Counted from the first letter of the stretch, positions 27,858 through 36,500 are shown. The stretch is DNA of 64,000 bases from Verrucomicrobiota bacterium (GCA_023386835.1 JAEWIY010000238.1:4626-68625); one strand, 5' to 3'. Notes: generated by a model not told the origin, from the sequence alone. Numbers and translations are program-made.

Positions 27858-29279
27858 TCATGCGAGGCACGCCTGGAATCCACGCGTGAGTGCGTCGCGA
27901 TCCAGATTCTTGCCGATGAACACGAGCGTGTTCGTACGCGCGTCCGAGCCCCAAGGCCGGTCGAACTTGGCGTCGAAGAGCATGTGCACCCCTTGGAAAA
28001 CGAGACGCTTGTCGGAACCCTTGACGCTCAGAACGCCCTTGGAGCGGTACAGGTCGTTGCCCTTCGTGCGCAGCAGGTCGCTGATCCACGTGTTGAGCCG
28101 CTTGGGATCGAGGTCGCCCGGCTGCGACAGCCCCACAGAGGAGACTTCCTCGTCGTGCGAATGCTGGTGGGGATAGTCGTGCTGCCAGGCGGGGCGGGCA
28201 TTCTGGCCCACGACCTGAATGTGCAGCGGATCTTCGCCGCAGCCCTCGAACACGACATAAAACCCGGGCTCCGCCACTTCGAGGGTGAACCGGCCGTATC
28301 CATCTTCCAACAACAGCCGGTGGAGTGTGGCGCCGGGTTGCACGCTTTCACCGGCTCGAACCCGATTCTCCCAATCGGAGAAGCACACGACGGCGGCTTC
28401 CCGAGCCGCCGCGAGGTCCGCTTCTTCCAGTGAGCGTACGGGCATGATCACAATATCGAGTTCGTTCGGGTTGCCGTGCGGATGATGGTGATGGTGGTGA
28501 TCGTGCCCCTCATGCCCATGGTCATGGTCGTGATCGTGTTCACAGGCTTCGCCGGGCGCATGGCCGATTACGAGCTGGTGACGACCGCCGGGCAGCGCAT
28601 ACGCACCGGCCCATTCGAACGGGTAGGAGGGCTCGAGAAAGGCGGGATCGAGCTCCGTGGCGCGGGAAAGATTGAACCCGCCCAAATCGAGCACCTCGGC
28701 GATCGGGACGTCGCAGTTGACCGCGCGGCGCAGGCGCGCCGCGGCGTTCATTCCACGGATCCGCTGCTCCAGGGCATCGAGCTCTGTCGCGGTGACGAGA
28801 TCGGTCTTGTTGAGGATCAACAGGTCGGCAAAGGCGATCTGCTTCTTCACCTCCGGGGCGTCGTCGAAGTGTTGCACGACATGCCGGGCGTCCACGACTG
28901 TCACCACACCGTCGATACGAAAACGTGCGCGCATCTCGTCGTCGGAGAAAAACGTCTGCACGACCGGCCCGGGATCGGCCAGGCCGGTGGTTTCAATCAG
29001 GATACCGTCCAGCCGGTCCTTTCGCTTCAGCAGGCGGCCCAGCACCCGAATGAGGTCTCCGCGCACGCTGCAGCAGATGCAGCCGTTGTTCATTTCGAAC
29101 AGCTCCTCCTCGCTCGTGATCACCAATTGGTGGTCCACGCCAACCTCGCCGAACTCGTTCTCGATCACGGCGAGCTTCCGTCCGTGCTGCTCCGTAAGGA
29201 TGCGGTTGAGCAGCGTCGTTTTGCCGGCTCCCAGGAAGCCGGTCAGGATGGTGACGGGAATGGCAGGCTCTTCGGACAT
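27858..29279 (-). CDS. CobW/COG0523-family GTPase with long His-rich loop
   Basis: 473 residues. G domain: Walker A TGFLGAGKTTLLNRIL, GEVGVD, hallmark NNGCICCSVRGDL, Walker B IETTGLADPGP, and LNKTDL for guanine. A dense His/Asp tract near residue 245 (alternating HD, then six consecutive His) and a second His group (HDYPHQHSHDEE near 375) suit zinc binding or storage. A CobW C-terminal domain (LNTWISDLLRTKGNDLYRSKG) closes the protein. This is the ZigA/YeiR-like zinc subgroup by style. It heads an operon with the WD40 and amidase genes. Confidence 0.9.
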   Translation of the reverse strand: MSEEPAIPVTILTGFLGAGKTTLLNRILTEQHGRKLAVIENEFGEVGVDHQLVITSEEELFEMNNGCICCSVRGDLIRVLGRLLKRKDRLDGILIETTGLADPGPVVQTFFSDDEMRARFRIDGVVTVVDARHVVQHFDDAPEVKKQIAFADLLILNKTDLVTATELDALEQRIRGMNAAARLRRAVNCDVPIAEVLDLGGFNLSRATELDPAFLEPSYPFEWAGAYALPGGRHQLVIGHAPGEACEHDHDHDHGHEGHDHHHHHHPHGNPNELDIVIMPVRSLEEADLAAAREAAVVCFSDWENRVRAGESVQPGATLHRLLLEDGYGRFTLEVAEPGFYVVFEGCGEDPLHIQVVGQNARPAWQHDYPHQHSHDEEVSSVGLSQPGDLDPKRLNTWISDLLRTKGNDLYRSKGVLSVKGSDKRLVFQGVHMLFDAKFDRPWGSDARTNTLVFIGKNLDRDALTRGFQACLA

Positions 29280-29337
29280 GAGCTTTCAGCCTACGGAATC
29301 GGCGACGGGTGCAAGGGCCACTTTGTATCCGCGGCTC

Positions 29338-29375
29338 CAAAAAAACGAGGCCCGACGGCGTTCCGTCGGGCCTCG
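29338..29375 (-). terminator. Strong Rho-independent terminator of the lipoprotein operon
   Basis: A perfect 13-bp stem (29346-29358 with 29363-29375, loop CGTT). On the minus strand it is followed by a run of seven T (29339-29345 is an A-run on +). It ends the transcript carrying the lipoprotein and DUF1328 genes. Confidence 0.9.
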
Positions 29376-29400
29376 GCTGATGATGACTACGAACCAAGTG

Positions 29401-29931
29401 TTATTCGGCGGCCTGGATTTCCGCTTTCGTCTCGCGGAAGGTCAGCTGGAGTTCGCTCCAGGCTTCGGCCGTTTCCGCCTTGATCTCGGCCCAGTTGTCG
29501 GCCGTGGCGTTCGAGAGCCGCGAAAGCTTCTCGTTAAAGTTCTGTCGCGCGTCCGCGAGCTTGCGCTGCGCATCGGCCGTCAGGTTGCGACCGTCCTTGC
29601 GCAGGTCGGCGAGCTCCTCGTCCATGTCGGACACGCGGTCGCTCAGTCGCTCACGGAATTCGTTTCGCTTGTCGAATGTCGCGTTCTCGAGCTCTCCGAG
29701 ACCGTCACGGACCGCACTGCGAGCATCGGCGTAGGCTTCCGAAGTCGCGGCTTTGGCGTTGTTCATTCCTTCCCGGGTCGCGTTTTCGGCGCGGGCAAGG
29801 GCGTCGCGGGTGTCCTCGCGAACCTCCGACGGAGGATTGGTGCGGACCAAGTCGTCATTACGACGATCTCCGCATGCGGTGAGCGCGAGAGCGCTGGTGG
29901 CAAGAACGGCGAGAGTGAACGTGTTTTTCAT
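29401..29931 (-). CDS. Helical lipoprotein, stress-type
   Basis: 176 residues from ATG 29931. The signal peptide ends in a lipobox LTAC20, followed by GDRRNDD. The mature part is almost all charged helix with heptad character (ALARAENATREGMNNAKAATSEAYADARSAV; DEELADLRKDGRNLTADAQRKLADARQNFNEKL), like apolipoprotein/late-embryogenesis-like periplasmic stress proteins. No named family. It follows the DUF1328 gene by 38 bases and shares its promoter and a strong terminator. Probably envelope protection under osmotic or desiccation stress; that is inference from style. Confidence 0.75.
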   Translation of the reverse strand: MKNTFTLAVLATSALALTACGDRRNDDLVRTNPPSEVREDTRDALARAENATREGMNNAKAATSEAYADARSAVRDGLGELENATFDKRNEFRERLSDRVSDMDEELADLRKDGRNLTADAQRKLADARQNFNEKLSRLSNATADNWAEIKAETAEAWSELQLTFRETKAEIQAAE

Positions 29932-29969
29932 CGTGGATCGGGGTTTGGGTGGGTGACTTCGGGGAGGGA

Positions 29970-30143
29970 TCAGACAGGCGGGCGTCCCCGAACCGCTGCG
30001 GCGATGGCCGAAATGATGAGCAGGATCAGGAACACGAAGAACAGGACCTTCGCGACGCCGGCGGCCGCGCCCGCAATGCCGGTAAAACCGAGCAGGCCGG
30101 CGATCAGCGCCACGACGAGGAAGATGAGAGACCAACTTAACAT
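29970..30143 (-). CDS. DUF1328-family small membrane protein
   Basis: 57 residues: starts MLSWSLIFLVVALIAGLLGF, continues GIAGAAAGVAKVLFF, and ends in a second hydrophobic helix and RGRPPV. Two transmembrane helices. The sequence closely follows the DUF1328 (YtjA) pattern, a widespread stress-induced inner-membrane protein of unknown mechanism. A Shine-Dalgarno-like AAAGG lies 7-12 bases before the ATG. A sigma54-type element is 35-50 bases upstream. First gene of the unit with the lipoprotein. Confidence 0.85.
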   Translation of the reverse strand: MLSWSLIFLVVALIAGLLGFTGIAGAAAGVAKVLFFVFLILLIISAIAAAVRGRPPV

Positions 30144-30174
30144 GGCTTTGCCTTTGGTTGAGATTGAGTTCCCT

Positions 30175-30193
30175 CTTGCCCGTGGTGTGCCAA
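30175..30193 (-). promoter_or_regulatory. Sigma54-type -24/-12 element for DUF1328 operon
   Basis: Minus strand TTGGCACACCACGGGCAAG. GG at 30191-30190, ten bases, then GC at 30179-30178, as required for RpoN (consensus TGGCACG-N4-TTGCW; the two T before GC are G here). A start about 12 bases downstream would give a short leader before the ATG at 30143. Confidence 0.5.
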
Positions 30194-30386
30194 CTCAGCT
30201 CGAGCGACTCAGTCGCTTAATAATTAAGCACTTGGGAATTAGAGCTACGCTATGGCAACAGTTGCCAGGCCGCATATTGCAAAGCGGATTTCCTGAGCTC
30301 GGGGCATAATGCCGGCGGGGATCGCCGATCACCGGCACGGATTCTAACGTGCGCCCGGGGGCGCTGGGTTCGGCTTGGCCGAAACG

Positions 30387-30908
30387 TCAGGCGCGGCGAA
30401 CCGCCTTCGCGTGAACGCGGATTAGCGGCTGTTCGAGTCCGATGAGTTCACGCACCCAGCTGCCCAGTGCGTGAACGAGGTGGTGCAATTCGAGCTGATC
30501 CGCCTGCGTTTGAAGGCAAGTGCATTGCTGCTCCAATCCGCGGACGACCCGGCGGAAATGCCGAATCACATCTTCGTTCGCGGCGGACTCGTTGGTGGAG
30601 CGACGCGTCGGCTCGAGTGAGTGCAGGGCCAATCCATCGCGGCTGGCCGCAGCCAGGAGCGACCGCTCCGCCCGTTCGTGGGCGGCCGCAACATCGGCGC
30701 TCAGCCGGCTCCATTCCCGATCATTTCGTTGGTTCGCCTCGGCCGAAACCCGCTGAAGGAGGATCCGCCATTGCGCGCGTATGTCGCGCAGGTCGGCGAG
30801 GAACGCTTCGAGAAGAAAAGGCTCGGCCTCGGCGTCCCCACGCTGCGGTTGAGGTTCCAAGGGAGCCTCGCCGGATGGTACGGCGGCAGGCATGCGGATA
30901 CTGACCAT
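30387..30908 (-). CDS. Helical cytosolic protein of unknown function
   Basis: 173 residues, no signal peptide or membrane helix. The first 25 residues are Pro/Ala-rich, the rest is predicted helical with regular charged/hydrophobic spacing (FLLEAFLADLRDIRAQWRIL ... AAAHERAERSLLAAA ... LEQQCTCLQTQADQLELHHLVHALGSWV). The layout resembles a four-helix bundle. No family recognised. It lies 24 bases after the gene at 30933 and is probably co-transcribed with it. Confidence 0.6.
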   Translation of the reverse strand: MVSIRMPAAVPSGEAPLEPQPQRGDAEAEPFLLEAFLADLRDIRAQWRILLQRVSAEANQRNDREWSRLSADVAAAHERAERSLLAAASRDGLALHSLEPTRRSTNESAANEDVIRHFRRVVRGLEQQCTCLQTQADQLELHHLVHALGSWVRELIGLEQPLIRVHAKAVRRA

Positions 30909-30932
30909 GGCTGGAGCGGGTGCGTTCCGGTT

Positions 30933-31469
30933 TTAACGGGCGGCCGCTTCCGTAGAGCCCGGTCGCTGGCCGGCGGCGAGTGACTGCTGCAGGTCGCGCC
31001 AGGCCGCGGCCCATGAGGCGAGGACCGTGGCAATGTCAACGCGCCCCAAAACCATGGCGGTTTCGCCGGCCGATGCGCAGGCGGTGCCGAAGCAGCTGCA
31101 GACGCGATGCAAGACCGTAGCCAAGTCAGCGTAGCGGGCGCTCTCGGTACCGGTTCCCTCGAGGCAGGCGTTGCCCTGCGCCAGCATGGCGTGGATCGCC
31201 TGGTCCTGCACGGTGGCCGGAGAGGGCAGTGTGATCCCCTCGAGAAGCTGGTCCAGCTGAACGAGGTGCCGCGCGGTCATGCGACGGCCTTGGGCCAGCA
31301 CGGAAGCCACGGGCGACGGCGGCGGGGGTGACGTCAGGAGCCACGCTGCCAGAACGCGCTTCGCCTCGTGTGCGCCTGAGATGAGCCAGGAGAGTTGTTG
31401 GAGAAAAACGGGGAACAGTTCTTGGTTGGCGGACGGAGCGGAACCGGGCCGGGGCGACGTGGGCAACAT
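30933..31469 (-). CDS. Helical bundle protein, possibly ferritin-like (DUF892-type)
   Basis: 178 residues, no signal peptide. Segments ELFPVFLQQLSWLISGAHEAKRVLAAWL and MTARHLVQLDQLLEGI suggest paired long helices as in ferritin-like DUF892 (YciF) proteins, but the usual carboxylate and His ligands of that family are not clearly placed. A C-S-C-F-G-T-A-C segment lies in the middle. I regard the family link as weak. First of two co-directional genes; both may be read from the sigma54-type element at 31826. Confidence 0.5.
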   Translation of the reverse strand: MLPTSPRPGSAPSANQELFPVFLQQLSWLISGAHEAKRVLAAWLLTSPPPPSPVASVLAQGRRMTARHLVQLDQLLEGITLPSPATVQDQAIHAMLAQGNACLEGTGTESARYADLATVLHRVCSCFGTACASAGETAMVLGRVDIATVLASWAAAWRDLQQSLAAGQRPGSTEAAAR

Positions 31470-31556
31470 AAGGCGTTAGTTCGGGCGACAGGATGGGGGT
31501 GGAGAACGGACCGGCGTCCGCTCAGGGGTAAATCGAGTATTCGCTCGAGGACGGCT

Positions 31557-31775
31557 TCAGTGGCTCGTGACCAAGCAGACCACGGCTACCGACGCTTCGG
31601 CGCGCGACTCAGGAGCGATCTCGCTCCGTCCGCTCAAGGGCTGCCAGAGCAGCCACCCGCAAATCGCGGCGATGATGAACCGCGAGGTGCTCGGCCGTTG
31701 CACGGACGTCACCGAGCGTTGCCCGGAGGTGGCGCGATGCCGCGCACCCACCCATTGCCTCCACTGGTTCGCCAT
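31557..31775 (-). CDS. Possible small membrane protein
   Basis: 72 residues from ATG 31775; the frame is open from 31814. The C-terminal half has one hydrophobic helix (SRFIIAAICGWLLWQPLSG) and ends in VCLVTSH. There is no convincing ribosome binding site, and the N-terminal half is Arg/Gln/Ser-rich like a chance frame. Its support is that it is the first frame downstream of the -24/-12 element at 31826-31843. Function unknown; it may not be translated. Confidence 0.3.
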   Translation of the reverse strand: MANQWRQWVGARHRATSGQRSVTSVQRPSTSRFIIAAICGWLLWQPLSGRSEIAPESRAEASVAVVCLVTSH

Positions 31776-31992
31776 GGCGAATCGAAGTGCATCCGGAAGA
31801 CAGGCGAAAAACATGCCTCGGAACTCTGCCGGACCTGTGCCAGCTTTACTCGGTGTATTGCAACCGTCTATCTCTTACCTATTTACGGAGCTAGGATCGC
31901 CGGAATACGGCCCTTCTTTGCAAAATGGGAGTGCACAATGCAAGCCGCAGCCTCGGCGGTGGCGGGGCGGGAGCTGCAAAATGCGATTAGCC
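31776..31992. other. AT-richer intergenic region with repeated TGCAAAATG
   Basis: Apart from the sigma54-type element, the stretch 31855-31985 is less GC-rich than its surroundings. It contains TGCAAAATG at 31919 and TGCAAAATGC at 31975, a motif seen again at 36685. No further gene is evident. Confidence 0.4.
31826..31843 (-). promoter_or_regulatory. Sigma54-type -24/-12 element
   Basis: Minus strand CTGGCACAGGTCCGGCAG: GG at 31841-31840, ten bases, GC at 31829-31828. It retains the TGGCA core and GGCA at -12. It faces the small frame at 31775 and the two helical-protein genes that follow at 31469 and 30908. Confidence 0.45.
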
Positions 31993-32685
31993 TCAGCGGA
32001 GGGCGCTTCGGATGCGTCGTAGCGCGAGCATACAAAGTACTGTCAGGACGGCATAATAGAGGATAAACAGCGCAATCCGCCCCGGCGTGAGCTGATCCGA
32101 GAGGTCACCTCCGACAATCGAGATCACGGCTCGCAAAGTGTGAAGGGGGACGCTGACGGTGAGCAGGATGCGCAGCGGCACGCCAAGCACGGGCAGAAGG
32201 TAAAGTTGGACCGCATACGGCATCCCGGGCACCAGGCAGGAAAAGACCGTCATGGCCCGATGTGCGCCCCGCGGAAATCGGGCGCGCCAACCCTGCAGTC
32301 GCCGGGCGAAGGCTTTGGGTGACAGTCTCACCAACGAGTACCCGACCAGGTGGTGGATCAACGTCGTGACGGCGACCACGAGGAGGCCCATGGGAATGCC
32401 AAACCGCATCCCTGCGACCACGTGCAAGATGGCCACCGGTACACCGAGGAGCGGCACCGCCGTCATCGTGCCGACCACCGCCCACCAGGGCAGTTGCTCC
32501 GCGTAGGCGTGAGCCGCTTCCACATCGATCTGGTGCCAGCCGAGCGCCAGGGCGATCAGCGTGCCGGCGACCACCAGGATCCAGATGAGTCGGGACGTCG
32601 TGATCTCCAACTGCCCCAGCGTAAACCAGACGCGGGGTGGTTCGGCGGGGGTAACCCGTGAGGGCGCGAGCATGGCGTCAGGCAT
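31993..32685 (-). CDS. VTT-domain (TVP38/DedA-like) membrane protein
   Basis: 230 residues with about five hydrophobic helices. The VTT core is visible: LPWWAVVGTMTAVPLLGVPVAILHVVAGMRFG region, GLLVVAVTTLIHHLVGYSLVR, a basic cytosolic loop (SPKAFARRLQGWRARFPRGAHR), and PGMPYAVQLYLLPVLGVPLR. VTT/DedA proteins act in phospholipid translocation and membrane homeostasis. Its start overlaps the stop of the fused phosphodiesterase gene by 8 bases (a second ATG at 32673 would still overlap), so the two are translationally coupled. Confidence 0.8.
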   Translation of the reverse strand: MPDAMLAPSRVTPAEPPRVWFTLGQLEITTSRLIWILVVAGTLIALALGWHQIDVEAAHAYAEQLPWWAVVGTMTAVPLLGVPVAILHVVAGMRFGIPMGLLVVAVTTLIHHLVGYSLVRLSPKAFARRLQGWRARFPRGAHRAMTVFSCLVPGMPYAVQLYLLPVLGVPLRILLTVSVPLHTLRAVISIVGGDLSDQLTPGRIALFILYYAVLTVLCMLALRRIRSALR

Positions 32686-35095
32686 GGAGCATAAGGTCCG
32701 CCACGAGGGGCAGGTGATCGGAGGCCCGTCGCGTTAATTGGTTCGCCGGTGCGTCCACGTGCAGGACTTCGAAGTGTGGCGTGACAAAAATGTGATCGAG
32801 TCGGCGCACCGGCAGGAAGGATGGAAACGTGCGACACGCAACGTGCGCGAAGGCGTGCGCCTGCACATCGCGGAAGGCGGCGGCACCATTTCTTCCGTGC
32901 CAGGGGGCGACGAGCCGGCGGTAAAGGCCGCCGCCCGGGGTGAAGTTGAGATCACCCATGAAAATGGCGGGCTGCGCCATCGTCACCCCGCCGAGCCACT
33001 CCTTCTCCAAGAGGAAGTCGATCTGCGCGGCCCGTTCGGCTGGAGCGAGGCCCAGATGGGTGCCCACCAGCAGAATCTCCTGATCGTAGAAGGTGGTCAC
33101 CGCCGATATGGCGTCGCGGGGCTCAATCCTGATGCGACCGCCGTTGGGCAGGCGGGCGCGTCGGCGCACCTCGATGGGCTGGCGCGACAACAAGCCGTGT
33201 CCGTATCGCTCAGAGCCGACCTCAATCGAGGCGCAGAAACAGGAATGCATGCCCAGCGCCTCCGCGAGGTAGGCCAGCTGGTCTTCCCCGCGCGAGCGGT
33301 GGCGGCCACTGTCCACCTCCTGGACCGCAATGATGTCGGGTTCCAGGTCGTGCAGGACGCGCGCGATCCGCTCCGGCGCGAAGCGCCCGTCGAGGCCGCG
33401 GCAGTAGTGCAGATTGTAGGTGACGACCCGCAGGCGTCCGCGGGCGGGTGCGTCCTCCGGTCGTCGCGACGGTGTGCTCGAGCGGCGCCGGCGATCGAGG
33501 TGGAGCAACGCCGCATCGCGCAGCGCACTTGGGCGGACAACGTTGCCTGGAAGCAAATAACGGCAGGCCGGCGGCAGCATCAAAAACCCGGTCACTTCCT
33601 CCGGCGACGGGCCGCCGTGGGCGCCGTTCTCATCGGCAAACGTGATGGGCTCTCGTCCCGGATGCCATCCCAGTGCGATCAAGTCGCCGGCGAACCGGTG
33701 CCGCACCAATCCAGCCAAATCGTTCGCCAGGTCGTGCCGGATTTCGGACAGGCCGCGGAGGAGCCGCGTGTCAGCAGGAAGTGGATACCGACCTTCGCGC
33801 GTCTGCCAGACGGGTTCGCCCTCGATGAGGCGCAGCACGCCGGGCACACCACCATTGAGCAGGTGCTGCACGAGTTCGTCGACCTGCTCGTCCGGCAGCT
33901 GCCGTTTGAAATAGATGTGGCCCACCGGGCCCATGGCGGCGACGGCAAATTCCGTCTCTTCGAACGTGGTGAGCCGGGCGCGGACTTCGTCGCGGGCGGC
34001 GCGCCGGAGTTGTCCGGGGCCACCGAGCAGGCGCGCGCGCGAGGCGCGATAGCGGGGCGGCTCGGCGCTGCCGCGTTGCACATCCGACAGGTCCGGCCAG
34101 TGGCGGCGGATCAGGCCTTCGAGTCCACCTTCACAAATGGAAGGGAAGGGGCGTGCCTTGATCTGACCGTGATCGCTGAAAATCCACACCTCGTAATCGC
34201 GTCCTTCCGACCGCCGCGCGGAGTGATGCAGCAGGCGGATGGCGCGATCGATGCCGCGCAGGGTCCAGTGGGCGAAAACCGAACCGGGACCACGACGGTG
34301 TGACTGCTCGTCGTACCCCAGAAAGTTGACGTGGATGATCGGTACACCACGCGCCAGGTCGATCTTGGCCCCGAGCGTCACCAGTTCCCGCAGGCCGACG
34401 CAGATGAAGACGCGCATGAACACGAACTTCAGTTCGTTCGCCCATCCCTGCCCGCGGGAGATGCCGCGAATGGCATCGCCGATCGCGATGATGAACTCCA
34501 GCGGAAGCAGCGCGAGCAGTCGCAGGAACGACGGCGTATGCAGGAACGCGAAAAGCAGGATCTGACGGACGGCGTTGGTCCGCCACAGGTCACCAAGTCC
34601 AACACTGGCGGCGCAGAAATGACTGTCCTCCTGCGTGGCTCCGCCGGTGTAGATGTTGGACCATGAACTTCCCCCCTTGAGCAGGCCCTCGTGTTTCGCC
34701 GACAGGTCCGCCTCGATCCGCTTCGCCCATTCGGGCTGCATCATCATGCCGAGCCCCCCGGCTCGGGGATCGAGGAAGTTGAACGCCGGCACAGCGGAAC
34801 GCGCGCCGTAGAACAACTCACCTTGGACGGCCGGCGTGGTGGACGGCACGCCGCTATAGAAATTTTGGATACGATTGCCCTCGCGATTCAGCAGCCGACG
34901 AAGAAATGGCATCCGCCCGGACGCCACTGCGCGCTCCAACTGCTGCCGGCCGAGGCCGTCGATTTGGATCAGCAGCAAGCCGGGCGTGTGGCTCGGCGCT
35001 TCGGTCCGCGGCAGGTGCAGCCGTCGAACTTCCCACTCGGCGCGACTAAAGCGGCGGCGCCAGCGCCGCAGGAAGGCTCCCCATTTGGTCAGCAT
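32678..35095 (-). CDS. Fused alkaline-phosphatase-superfamily phosphodiesterase and EEP-family phosphatase/nuclease
   Basis: 805 residues from ATG 35095. The N-terminal domain (about 40-545) is a type I phosphodiesterase/phosphatase-like fold: LLLIQIDGLGRQQL for the first metal site, GVPSTTPAVQGELFYG with the probable Thr nucleophile, HVNFLGYDEQSHRRGPGS and IFSDHGQ for the remaining metal ligands. A helix-rich insert near 190-240 (FLRLLALLPLEFIIAIG) may touch the membrane. The C-terminal domain (about 558-805) is EEP: LRVVTYNLHY, IIAVQEVDSG, VGTHLGL, MGDLNFTPG, and a closing ASDHLPLVADL. Both active sites look intact. Between a GT4 gene and a VTT gene, a lipid head-group or teichoic-like substrate is likelier than DNA. 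Confidence 0.8.
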   Translation of the reverse strand: MLTKWGAFLRRWRRRFSRAEWEVRRLHLPRTEAPSHTPGLLLIQIDGLGRQQLERAVASGRMPFLRRLLNREGNRIQNFYSGVPSTTPAVQGELFYGARSAVPAFNFLDPRAGGLGMMMQPEWAKRIEADLSAKHEGLLKGGSSWSNIYTGGATQEDSHFCAASVGLGDLWRTNAVRQILLFAFLHTPSFLRLLALLPLEFIIAIGDAIRGISRGQGWANELKFVFMRVFICVGLRELVTLGAKIDLARGVPIIHVNFLGYDEQSHRRGPGSVFAHWTLRGIDRAIRLLHHSARRSEGRDYEVWIFSDHGQIKARPFPSICEGGLEGLIRRHWPDLSDVQRGSAEPPRYRASRARLLGGPGQLRRAARDEVRARLTTFEETEFAVAAMGPVGHIYFKRQLPDEQVDELVQHLLNGGVPGVLRLIEGEPVWQTREGRYPLPADTRLLRGLSEIRHDLANDLAGLVRHRFAGDLIALGWHPGREPITFADENGAHGGPSPEEVTGFLMLPPACRYLLPGNVVRPSALRDAALLHLDRRRRSSTPSRRPEDAPARGRLRVVTYNLHYCRGLDGRFAPERIARVLHDLEPDIIAVQEVDSGRHRSRGEDQLAYLAEALGMHSCFCASIEVGSERYGHGLLSRQPIEVRRRARLPNGGRIRIEPRDAISAVTTFYDQEILLVGTHLGLAPAERAAQIDFLLEKEWLGGVTMAQPAIFMGDLNFTPGGGLYRRLVAPWHGRNGAAAFRDVQAHAFAHVACRTFPSFLPVRRLDHIFVTPHFEVLHVDAPANQLTRRASDHLPLVADLMLHA

Positions 35096-35183
35096 GCCGG
35101 CTGAGCCCTCCTTGCCAGACCTCTTTTGCGTCGGCGGGAATGCGGCCGCCGTTTGGAAGGATGAACAGCTCCCTCCATGACGC

Positions 35184-36500
35184 TCAAACCCCGGCTGGGC
35201 CGCGCAGCGCTTCGGAAGGTTCCGCGATGGCGCGAATGATGGAGTTCGCCTTGTCCGCCAGCAGGCGAACCTCGGTTGCGATTCGATCGATGAAGGGATC
35301 CCACACCTCTTCGAGGGGTGACGCAGACACGGCGGAACGGTGGCGCTCGATGGTAGCGCCGTAGACCTGCAGCAGTTCCTGCGACGTCGTATGGCGGTCA
35401 AAACGAGCGGCCGTCTCGAGTGCCGCCGTGTGCCAGCGGGCGAGACAATCGCGATCAGCCAGCGCCTCGCTTAGCGCCCGCGCCATGTTGCTTGCGTTCG
35501 CATCGGCGGGCAACAAGCGGCCGTTCCGGCCGTCTTCGACCACCTCGCGAGCACCGGAAGCGTCCAGCGCGATGACGGGCGATCCCGCCGCCATGGCTTC
35601 GGCGAGCACGAGCCCCTGCGTCTCCGTTTGTGAGGCAAAAGCGAATACATTCATCGCAGCGCAGGCGTCGTGCAGGCGCGCGCCCGTGAGCTTGCCGGTG
35701 AATACCACCCGTCTTTGCACGGTTTCGCCGGCCGCGGCGAAGCGTTGCTCCATCGTGCTGCGCGCGGGTCCATCTCCCACGATCAGCGCCCACGCTTCTT
35801 CTCGTTCCGCCAACGCGGTGGCCATCGCCTCGGCGAGAAACTCGAGGTTCTTCTCGGCGGCGAGCCGGCCGAGGTGTCCCATCAAAGGCGCATCCGCCGG
35901 AATGCCCCAGCGCTGCCGGGCGCGCGATCCTTGTCCGCCGGCGAGCTGCCGGGTGTCGATGCCTGTCGGCACGACATACACCGGCACCGTCACGCCGCGC
36001 TCGATGATGAGATCGCGGACGCTGGCGCTGGGGGCGATCACCGCGTTGCAGCGGTTCGCGTAGCGCGTCGCCAGCTCGGCCGCGAAGCCTTGGATCGCAT
36101 CGGAGTTGAACGGCAGGTAGTGGGTGTAGCGCTCGTAAAGGGTGTGGTGCGTAAACACGATCGGCACCTGGCGAGAGGCGGCCTCCCGCAGCGCGGTGTC
36201 GCCCAGCAAAAACGGGTGATGGGCATGCAGCAGGTCTGCGCGGAAGTTTGCCAAGCGATCCGAAAGCGCGGCCGCGATCGGCAGGCGGACGGAGAAGTCG
36301 CTGTCATTGAAATGAGTGATGGCGGGTATCCGTTCGACGGATCGCTCGATCCGTCGCGGGGCTGAGCCTTCGGCGAATTCCGGCGCGACCACGAGCACGC
36401 GGTGACGGGCTCGGCGTTGGTCTTCCAGCAGGGTTTGGACGGCGCGCGCGACTCCGCCGACGTGGGGGAGGAAGGTATTGGTAAAATGACAGATCCGCAT
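35184..36500 (-). CDS. GT4-family glycosyltransferase (diacylglycerol/phosphatidylinositol-type)
   Basis: 438 residues from ATG 36500. GT-B fold: N-terminal MRICHFTNTFLPHVGGVAR with the GGV loop, LLHAHHPFLLG, YERYTHYLPF, then the C-terminal Rossmann domain with VVPTGIDTRQLAGG, MGHLGRLAAEKNLEFL and the E-x7-E motif in SQTETQGLVLAEAMAAG. The THHTLYERYTHYLP style is that of 1,2-diacylglycerol 3-glucosyltransferases and related lipid glycosyltransferases. A helical C-terminal tail (about 390-438) is extra. First gene of the minus-strand lipid-type operon, divergent from the response regulator at 36820. Confidence 0.8.
   Translation of the reverse strand: MRICHFTNTFLPHVGGVARAVQTLLEDQRRARHRVLVVAPEFAEGSAPRRIERSVERIPAITHFNDSDFSVRLPIAAALSDRLANFRADLLHAHHPFLLGDTALREAASRQVPIVFTHHTLYERYTHYLPFNSDAIQGFAAELATRYANRCNAVIAPSASVRDLIIERGVTVPVYVVPTGIDTRQLAGGQGSRARQRWGIPADAPLMGHLGRLAAEKNLEFLAEAMATALAEREEAWALIVGDGPARSTMEQRFAAAGETVQRRVVFTGKLTGARLHDACAAMNVFAFASQTETQGLVLAEAMAAGSPVIALDASGAREVVEDGRNGRLLPADANASNMARALSEALADRDCLARWHTAALETAARFDRHTTSQELLQVYGATIERHRSAVSASPLEEVWDPFIDRIATEVRLLADKANSIIRAIAEPSEALRGPAGV

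Noticed and set aside
35096..35401. N-terminal extension of the fused phosphodiesterase frame
   Set aside because: It runs into the preceding glycosyltransferase gene in another frame and lacks any domain; ATG 35095 is natural.
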